DNA of 64,000 bases from Rutidosis leptorrhynchoides (taxonomy: Eukaryota; Streptophyta; Magnoliopsida; Asterales; Asteraceae), in assembly GCF_046630445.1 (NCBI RefSeq), contig NC_092341.1, positions 1,185,501-1,249,500 on the forward strand, in the 5' to 3' direction. The notes under the pieces were generated by a model. That model had not been told where the DNA came from. It saw nothing but the letters and a program-made list of their open reading frames with translations, and did not search any database. The position numbers and the translations under genes are program-made. The stretch's first letter is position 1; every line of letters begins with the position of its first letter. This document shows, one piece after another, positions 54,896-64,000 of this stretch.

Positions 54896-55081
54896 GGTGA
54901 GCTGTTTGAAAGGTTCTGGTGTTCTTCATATGAATGATTTTACAGCAGGAATAGACCTGCACAGGTATTAAAGAAATCTTGTGGAAATCTTGTTTGAAAG
55001 GTTACGGTGTTCTTCATATGAGTATCTTGTGGTCTATTATATAATTGGAAATGATTGATTATGATAAACTAATGAACTCAC

Positions 55082-55095
55082 CAACATTTTGGTTG
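55082..55095 (+). other. Mini-hairpin, decayed (T9)
   Basis: CAACA-TTTT-GGTTG: four pairs remain and the closing pair is A-G here and A-A in unit 2 (57736-57749), unlike the paired forms in the other LTRs. Confidence 0.5.
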
Positions 55096-55500
55096 ACACT
55101 TTAAAGCATGTTTATTCTCAGGTATTAAAGAAATCTTCCGCTGTGCATTAGCTCATTTTAAAGATATTACTTGGAGTCATTTATGGCATATTTCGAAAGA
55201 CGTTGCATTCGAGTCGTTGAGTTCATCAAGATTATTATTTAGTCAATTATAGTTGGATGTATTATGAAATGGTATGCATGCCGTCAACGTAAAGAAAGTT
55301 TGTCTTTGAAAAACGAATGCAATGTATGTAGAATGTATCATATAGAGGTCAAATACCTCGCGATGTAACCATATGTTATTGTATTCGTCCTTATGGATTA
55401 GAACGGGTCGCTTCAGTATTCATATTTAATGTAGCGTTGTGTATTTACAGAGGGGAAAACGGACCGTGTGTTAAGCACCGTTGTAAGTTTCTTCGTCTTC

Positions 55501-55890
55501 AGTGTTTTTTAAAAAGTATCCGTTTCGAACGTAGTTAGTTTCTTTTTGTTGATAAAATTATTTCGAGTCTAACAGTGCTGTCAGAAAAATTTAACTCGCG
55601 TCGAGGAGGAAGATACGGGTTGTCGTTGTGTTTAACGTTTTTTAAAAAGTGCCCGTTTCGAACGTGGTTAGTTTCGTTTTGTTCATAAAATTATTTCGAG
55701 TCTGACGCTGCCATCGAAAAAATTTAACACGTGCCGAGCGGGAAGATACGAGTTGTCGTTGTGTTTAGCGTTTTTTCGAGAAGTGTCCGTTTCGCGTATA
55801 GTTAGTCCCGTTGGGTTCGAAAGATTTTTCCGAGTTGAACGGTGGTCTCTGAAAATTTTAAATCGCACCCAGCGAAAAGATAGGGCCCGT
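55501..55890. repeat. Three diverged tandem units of about 133 bp
   Basis: Each unit carries a GTNTCCGTTTCG or GTGCCCGTTTCG core, TTTCGAGTC or TTCCGAGTT, and GAAGATACGGGTTGTCG-like sequence. Unit cores start at about 55511, 55644 and 55779. The same array lies in unit 2 (about 58156-58545). Confidence 0.75.
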
Positions 55891-55938
55891 TATAAATTTG
55901 GGTGGAATTAGTTTCTTATATTTTAATTAAATTATATA

Positions 55939-55968
55939 TTTACACTTTTTACTTCTAAAAAGTGTAAA
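55939..55968. other. 13-bp perfect hairpin
   Basis: TTTACACTTTTTA (55939-55951) and TAAAAAGTGTAAA (55956-55968) around CTTC. It could be a terminator-like or mobile-element end; no target duplication was recognised. Confidence 0.6.
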
Positions 55969-56153
55969 GTTGAAGGGCTGTTGTTGGAATTGAGGCGAAG
56001 TTGAGGGGCCGGTTGTAATGTGAACTTAAAGTCAAAACTACACTCAAATATAACTAAAACTACAACATTTCTAATCACTTTTAGTATATAAGGTTAAACT
56101 TTTAGTATATAAGGTTAATAATTAATTAATAATTAATACTCAATAATCGTTAT

Positions 56154-56305
<152 letters not shown>

Positions 56306-56487
56306 CCATCAATTCCTTTTAATATATCAATTTAATATATTTTAATTTTCAAACTTTTTTTTTTTTGAAAGGCAAGGTATAAAATGATATTCTAGGGTAT
56401 ATACCTGATTTTTGGAGTGATTCCGGAAATGTTTTACCAACCCGTGTTTAAGGATTTCGGGATGGTTTAAGGATCAGGTCCATGGTT

Positions 56488-58070
56488 TAATATTATCATT
56501 ATTATTATTACAACACATGTTACTTACATAAAATGTATCTAACACATATATAATACATATGTTAATATTACAAACTATTTTTTTTTCAAAATAAAATATT
56601 ATTATTTATTATTAATTAAATTACATATAAGATATAAATATATTTTAATACAACCTTATATATAAATTTTAATATATCATATATGTTTTAATTAAAATAC
56701 TTTAATAAGAATCCGATATATATAAATATTAACTATGTAATTAAAATATATAAAATATATATAATTAATATATTTATTTAGGGTAACATATAAATCATTA
56801 ATAAAACTAGTATATTAATAATATCAACTTGTTTAAATCTTATTATATGTTTTAATATATATATAAATGATATAGGTTCGTGAATCCAAGGACAACTCTG
56901 CATTGTTCAGTTCCGTCATATGCATATTTTTACTACAAAATATCGTATAGTGAGTTCATTTGATTCCCTTTTACTCTTTATATTTTTGGGACTGAGAATA
57001 CATGCGCTGTTTTTATAACTGTTTTCTTAAATGCTTTTGAGATATATTTTTGAACTGAGAATACATGAACTGTTTTTATAAATGATTGACGAAGTAGACA
57101 CAAGTATTCAAAACTACATTCTATGATAGAATTATTTGGATTCAGAGGTTCAATTTCTATAAAGATTGTATTATCTACCATCGGTGAGATGATTTTGTCA
57201 TTGCACGCACGCATTAGCTCCCGAAATGGTTCGATTTTATAGTTAGTAACAGAGAGATGATTTTGCATTGCACGCACGCATTAGCTCCCGTTTTAGCTAC
57301 CATCGGCGAGATGATTTTGCATTGCACGCACGCATTAGCTCCCGATGTATTGTGTTGTATTGTATTCGATTTTGTAGTTAGTAACGGAGAGATGATTTTG
57401 CATTGCACGCACGCATTAGCTCCCGTTTTAGCTACCCTCGGAGAGATGATTTTGCATTGCAAGCACGCATTAGCTCCCGTTGTAAAATTATATAGTATTA
57501 ACTACCACGGTGAGATGATTTTGCATTGCACGCACGCATTAGCTACCGTTGGTGAGCTGTTTGAAAGGTTCTGGTGTTCTTCATATGAATGATTTTACAG
57601 CAGGAATAGACCTGCACAGGTATTAAAGAAATCTTGTGGAAATCTTGTTTGAAAGGTTACGGTGTTCTTCATATGAGTATCTTGTGGTCTATTATATAAT
57701 TGGAAATGATTGATTATGATAAACTAATGAACTCACCAACATTTTAGTTGACACTTTAAAGCATGTTTATTCTCAGGTATTAAAGAAATCTTTCGCTGTG
57801 CATTAGCTCATTTTAAAGATATTACTTGGAGTCATTTATGGCATATTTCGAAAGACGTTGTATTCGAGTCGTTGAGTTCATCAAGATTATTATTTAGTCA
57901 ATTATAGTTGGATGTATTATGAAATGGTATGCATGCCGTCAACGTAAAGAAAGCTTGTCTTTGAAAAACTAATGCAATGTTTGTAGAATGTATCATATAG
58001 AGGTCAAATACCTCGCGATTTAACCATATGTTATTGTATTCATCCTTATGGATTAGAACGGGTCGCTTCA
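56488..58070 (+). repeat. T9 LTR, duplicated copy (unit 2)
   Basis: Repeats 53833-55415, without the tRNA-like and ATT part. Differences include AGTTG for GGTTG in the mini-hairpin. Confidence 0.9.
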
Positions 58071-59131
<1,061 letters not shown>

Positions 59132-59242
59132 AATGCGATTCGACTTTTTGCCCGAAAGCGTGTGTGAGCGTGGAAAATAATTAGGTGGGTGGTTATTTTC
59201 TCGTTAATTATTTCAAATACTTGTTTTTCAAAACAAAAAAGA

Positions 59243-59243
<1 letters not shown>

Positions 59244-59279
<36 letters not shown>
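59244..59279 (+). repeat. A36 homopolymer
   Basis: Uninterrupted A run after AAAACAAAAAAGAC in the stretch between the tandem duplication and T10. It could be a poly(A) relic of a retroposon or plain slippage. The rest of 59132-59419 shows nothing else. Confidence 0.9.
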
Positions 59280-59280
<1 letters not shown>

Positions 59281-59419
59281 ACAGATGTACATCAGTTAAA
59301 TTTATTTTTTTAATTTACCAAATAAACTTTTATTTTACTTTAATGTAAACTGTAAAAAGAAAATATAATGAAAATCATACTCCGTATGCAGTAACGATAT
59401 GTGATGACATTATGGTTAT

Positions 59420-59731
59420 TGTTATAATTCAGTACGCTTATAACTACCTTTAGTGGTTTGATTCTTGATGTTATAATTCAGTAGGCTAATAACTACCTTT
59501 AGTGGTTTGATTCTTGATTAAGAATGCTAATAATGAAGTGTAAGAACAAAGATGATAATGGAGAGAAATAAAGAAACACTTTGTAAGTGTGAGAAAATGG
59601 TGCAAGTTTAATGCTTGCATTCATGGCTATTTATAGCAAAAATATCACAAGTTTAGGTAATACAATAATATTACTTTTGTGTATCAATAATTGACTATCC
59701 ATTTATATATATATATTTATATATTATAACA
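59420..59731 (-). repeat. T10 3' LTR (about 312 bp)
   Basis: Minus strand starts TGTTATAATATA next to a GGGGGAG tract and ends in GAATTATAACA. The end is ambiguous because a 49-bp segment beginning TGTTATAATTCAG is tandemly repeated (59420 and 59469 on the plus strand). Confidence 0.7.
59627..59635 (-). promoter_or_regulatory. T10 LTR TATA box
   Basis: TATAAATAG on the minus strand within the LTR, a good plant TATA consensus, at a suitable place for the element's promoter. Confidence 0.5.
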
Positions 59732-59892
59732 CTCCCCCTTGGATAGCAATTTTGTTTGTTGAAGATCAACTGTAAGTTACTGCCTCGTTAAAAACCATGC
59801 TAAAGAAAACCCAGTGGGAAAAAAACTTTAGCTAAGGGAAAAAGAGTGCAGCATGGAGTTGACTCCCCCTCAAGTAGACATCACTTCAGTTG
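59732..59892 (-). promoter_or_regulatory. T10 3' untranslated region with two polypurine tracts
   Basis: AAGGGGGAG directly beside the LTR (59732-59740) and a second GAGGGGGAGT at 59862-59871. The inner one may be a spare primer site. The interval also holds TTTTTTTCCCACTGGG-type sequence common in copia 3' ends. Confidence 0.65.
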
Positions 59893-62800
59893 TTACATCT
59901 TTTGAACATGTCTCATGCCAATGTTATGAACATGTGTTCTGAAAATAGCAGTTGGAAGTGCTTTCGTGAAAAGATCAGCAGAGTTTTTGCTGGATTGAAC
60001 ATATCTCATTTCAATCTCGTTGTCCTTAATGAGATTTTGAGTGTATGAGAAGAATCTAGGAGTTATGTGTTTGGTTCGGTCACTTTTGATATACCCTTCT
60101 TTCATCTGTGCTATGCAAGCTGCATTATCTTCATAGATAATTGTTGGACTTTTATCGCGTTCTAGTCTACAAGAATCAGTAATGATTTGTGTCATTGATC
60201 TCAACCAAAAACATTCCCGAGTAGCTTCATGTAATGCAATCACTTCGGCATGATTTGATGATGTAGCAACAAGTGTTTATTTTTAAGAACGCCATGATAT
60301 TGCAGTACCTCCATTTAGGAATACATATCTAGTTTGAGATTTAGCTTTATGTGGATCAGATAAATAACCTGCATCAGCATAACCAACCAAATCTTGTTTT
60401 GATTCGTTAGAATAAAATAATCCTAAATCAGTAGTTCCTCGAAGGTATCAAAATATGTGTTTGATCTCATTCCAGTGTCTTTTGGTAGGAGCAGAGCTGA
60501 ACCTTGCCAACAAATTAACTGCAAAAGAAATGTCAGGTCTTGTACAATTTGTAAGATACATAAGAGCTCCAATTGCACTAAGATATGGTACTTCTGGTCC
60601 AAGAATATCTTCATGATCTTCACATGGATGAAATGGATCAGTTTCAACATTGAGTGATCTAACAACCATAGGAGTACTTAATGGTTTTGCCTTGTCCATA
60701 TTGAAATGTTTCAGAATCTTTTCAGTATATGTTGTTTGATGTACAAGTAAACCATTAGGCATATGCTCAATTTGTAAACCAAGGCAATACTTGGTTTTTC
60801 CGAGATCTTTCATTTCAAATTCTTTCTTTAGAAGTTGAATGGCTTCATGGATCTCTTTATTTGTACCTATGATGTTAAGATCATCAACATAAACAGCTAT
60901 GATCACATATCCGGATGTTGTTTTCTTAATGAAAACACAAGGACAAGTAAGGTTATTTGTATACCCTTTGCTTATCAAGTAATCACTTAATCGGTTATAC
61001 CACATACGTCCCGATTGTTTTAACCCATATAAAGATCTTTGTAATTTAATCGAATGCATTTCTTTGGGTTTTGCATTTGATGCTTCTGGTACCTTAAATC
61101 CTTCTGGTATCTTCATATATATATCACTATCAAGTGATCCATATAGATAAGCAGTCACAACATCCATGAGATGCATTTCTAAATTTTTAGAAACTGCCAA
61201 GTTGATTAAGTATCTAAAAGTAATTGCATCCATAACAGGGGAATAAGTTTCTTCATAATCAATTCCCGGTCTTTGAGAAAAACCTTGAGCTACAAGTCTA
61301 GCTTTATACCTTGTAACTTCATTTTTCTCATTTCTTTTTCGGACAAAAATCCATCTGTATCCTAGGTTTCACATCTTTAGGAGTGAGAATGATGGATCCG
61401 AAAACTTTTCTTTTATCGAGTGATTCTAATTCAGCTTGTATTGCTTCTTACCATTGAGCCCAATCATGTCTATTTTGACATTCAACCATAGATGTTGGTT
61501 CTGGATCATCATCATTATTCATGATGTCATATGCAACATTAAATGAAAATTTCTCATCAAGATTTTTCATTTCATTTCGGTTCCATAATATTTTTGAATG
61601 TGCATAATTGATTGCAATTTCTGTATTGACATCATCAATTTCCTCTGCAGTAGGAGTACTGATTTGTGGTTCTTCTTGAACACTTTCTTTTACCTTATTA
61701 TCAGCTAATTTTCTTTTTCGAGGATTTTTATCTTTGGAACCAACTGGTCTCCCACGTTTCAGACGTGGCATAGATTCTTGAGTGACTACATTATCAGTTT
61801 TCCGATTTGGAATCTCAACTCGAGCTGGAGTATTAACTGCTGGTATATATGATTTAGTCACCCTTTTTGTATCTGTGAATGCATCAGGCATTTGATTTGC
61901 AAGTTCTTGTATATGCATTATCTTTTGAACTTCTGTCTCGCATTCTTTTGTGCGAGGATCAAGATACTTTAATTGAGGTTCACACCATGAAACATCATTT
62001 TCTTTATTTTTTATTTCTCCCCCTAATCTAGGAAACAATGTTTCATTAAAATGACAATCAGCAAAACGTGCTGTAAAAACATCACCTGTCATAGGTTCAA
62101 TATACCTTATGATTGAAGATGTTTCATATCCAACATATATTCCCAACCTCCTTTGAGGACCCATTTTTGTACGTTGTGGTGGCGCAATTGGAACATATAC
62201 TGCACAACCAAATGTTCTAAGGTGGGAAATATTTGGCTCTTGACCAAAAGCAAGTTGTAGGGGGGAATATTTATGACTTGCACTTGGTCTGATGCGAATC
62301 AATGCAGCAGCATGTAAAATTGCATGACCCCATATAGATACAGGGAGTTTTGTTCTCATTATCAATGGTCTAGCGATTAACTGTAAACGTTTAATCAATG
62401 ACTCGGCTAAACCATTTTGTGTATGCACATGAGCAACAGAATGTTCAACAACAATTCCTATAGACATGCAATAGTCATTAAATGCTTGAGATGTAAATTC
62501 ACCAGCATTATCAAGTATCACCCTTTTAATGGTGTAATCAGGAAAATGAGCTCTCAATTTAATAATTTGGGCAAGAAATTTTGCAAATGCCACATTACGG
62601 CTTAATAACAGACAAACATGAGACCATCTGCTAGATGCGTCTATTAGAACCATGAAATATCTAAATGGTCCACATGGTGGATGAATTGGTCCACATATAT
62701 CACCTTGAATTCTTTCAAGAAACATTGGTGATTCTTTCTCAACCTTAAGTGGTGCGGGTCTAGTTATCAATTTTCCAAGAGAGCAAGATGTATATGGAAC

Positions 62801-64000
62801 CATTGTATCATGATGGATTTTTCTATCCTTTAGTGGATGTCCATGAGTACATTCAATAATCCTTTTCATTATTGTTGATCCTGGATGGCCTAATCTGTTA
62901 TGCCATAAACTGAATACACCAGGATCAATATATTTTTCGTTAACTACCATATGTATTTCTGGTACATTTATATGTGTATAATGTAATCCAGAACTAAGTC
63001 TTGGCAGTTTTTCAACCACATGACTCTTGTCAGTGATACTTAAATATTTCTCATTTTCTGTTGTCACTGACTGATAATCATACCCGTTAAGGTATATGTC
63101 GAAGAAACTCAATAAATTTCTGCTTGACTTGGGAGAAAATAAGGCATCATTTATTAAAAATTTTGTACCATTTGGTAGTATGAAATTTGCCTTTCCTATC
63201 CCTTTTATCAAGTTAGCAGGTCCTGATATTGTATGTATAGTTCCTTCCGTTGGTTTTAGATCAATAAAATATTTCTCGAATTTAAGTATAGTGTGTGTAG
63301 TTCCACTGTCTGCTATACAGAGATCTCCACCACTTGATTGATGTTGTATTCCAGTAAAATTCATATTGAACTTCATATATAAGAAATAAATAGTGAGTAC
63401 ATTAATATTACACAATATTTTACACGCAAATAGATAGTACTGAAACATTTAGCAAACATAATGACAAAGACAGACGATATTAAATCGTTTATTTTTCGAA
63501 AGACACACAACTTAAACATTCAAGAAATCTTCATATAAATCAGATGGTTTCTCAGTGACTGTTGGATCGACGTTATCCACAAAGTTTACTTCCTTTTCTT
63601 TATCTTTCAGCGAATCCTGATACATATTAACAAGATGTTTAGATGTTCGGCAAGTATTAGCCCAGTGGCCCATTCTACCACATATGTAGCAAGATTCTTC
63701 AGAATTTTTAGAAGAATTTTCTTCAACATCTTGTTTAGTGGGCTTGTTTTGTGGTTGATATTTATATTTTCGTGGATTATTATTTCTTTGACCACCACGG
63801 CCACGACCACGACCACGTCCTCGCCCATTACCATTACCATAAGGATGGTTTCTACCATAGTTATGGCTTTTGGCATGATGATGGTGATGGTTATTATAAC
63901 CACGACCTTGCCCGCGTCCTTGTCCCTGTTTATAATTATTTGCAGTATTTGCTTCAGGGATTGCAAGTGTACCAGTAGGACGGGATTGCTGATTTTTCAT
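59893..64000 (-). pseudogene. T10 copia polyprotein, 5' truncated by window, broken
   Basis: From the right edge: Gag end with an Arg-Gly-rich tract and knuckle CYICGRMGHWANTC (about 63690), a stop at 63512, then in the same frame protease DSGTTHT (about 63310), integrase with LGHPG, GDICGP, LDNAGEF and a Glu after NGLA, then a Pro/Lys-rich linker. Breaks: TAA at 61448-61450; a two-base loss near 61364 that moves reverse transcriptase (YVDD, about 60880) to another frame; TGA at 60448-60450; two TAA at 60283-60285 and 60277-60279 in RNase H. The C-terminus (DNAACIAQ, FTKALP, to the stop at 59893) is intact. The clade within copia is not certain. The first Cys of the integrase finger's CxxC seems missing. 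Confidence 0.88.

Larger units (their letters stand above)
59420..64000 (-). mobile_element. T10: Ty1/copia retrotransposon, 3' part, 5' end outside window
   Basis: Minus strand: polyprotein from beyond 64000 to 59893, purine tracts, and a short 3' LTR (59731-59420). Gene order protease, integrase, reverse transcriptase, RNase H is that of Ty1/copia. The 5' LTR must lie right of the window. Confidence 0.92.

Noticed and set aside
54602-54937. 111-aa plus-strand ORF (and 82-aa minus-strand ORF) with repeated peptides
   Set aside because: Both come from the 37-bp array, whose unit lengths happen to keep frame on both strands; the region is an LTR.

Overview
This is plant nuclear DNA made almost entirely of LTR retrotransposons inserted into one another. 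I see no bacterial-style genes and no host gene I can name. The AT-rich background, long (TA)n and (AAT)n arrays, initiator-Met and Asp tRNA primer sites, and Tekay-like, Athila-like and Ty1/copia coding regions point to a eudicot. The LTR families look like those of daisy-family (Asteraceae) genomes, but that is memory, not proof.

Layout. T1 (1-7188, +) is a Ty3/gypsy gag-pol broken by one nonsense codon, with its 3' LTR. T2 (7189-15374, +) is a second, more damaged gypsy gag-pol with its 3' LTR. T3 (15375-20115, -) is part of a gypsy-like element with a small ORF and a complete 5' LTR. T4 (20116-26855, -) is the 5' half of an Athila-like element. T5 (26856-29464 and 51313-51605, +) is the tail of a second T1-family element. 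T6 (29465-51312, -) is a full-length gypsy element inserted in the T5 LTR. Inside T6 lie a solo LTR of the T2 family (T7, 36139-39388) and a young non-autonomous element (T8, 41606-51063, +). 51606-53500 is unassigned and may be host DNA. 53505-59131 holds an LTR of the T3 kind (T9) within a 2,655-bp tandem duplication. 59420-64000 (-) is the 3' part of a Ty1/copia element (T10).

In the left half every boundary joins a complete LTR end to the interior of its neighbour: T1 ends in the T2 leader, T2 in the T3 ORF, T3 in the T4 reverse transcriptase, and T4 in the T5 integrase. The simplest reading is a five-deep nest, T5 containing T4, T3, T2 and T1, with the missing halves lying left of the window in predictable order. 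Target duplications support the right-hand nest: ctaga/ctagg for T6, aaaac for T7 and tgata for T8.

The least expected signals are: a short LTR hairpin with covarying base pairs across five LTR sets; paired GC-rich palindromes at set places in three unrelated LTR families; tRNA-like sequences with A/B boxes and T-tracts inside LTRs; a conserved 148-aa coiled-coil ORF in two non-autonomous elements; and a hairpin shared by the T1 leader and the T8 interior.

All coding regions but the small T8 ORF are broken, mostly by C-to-T or G-to-A nonsense changes, as expected of silenced, methylated elements.
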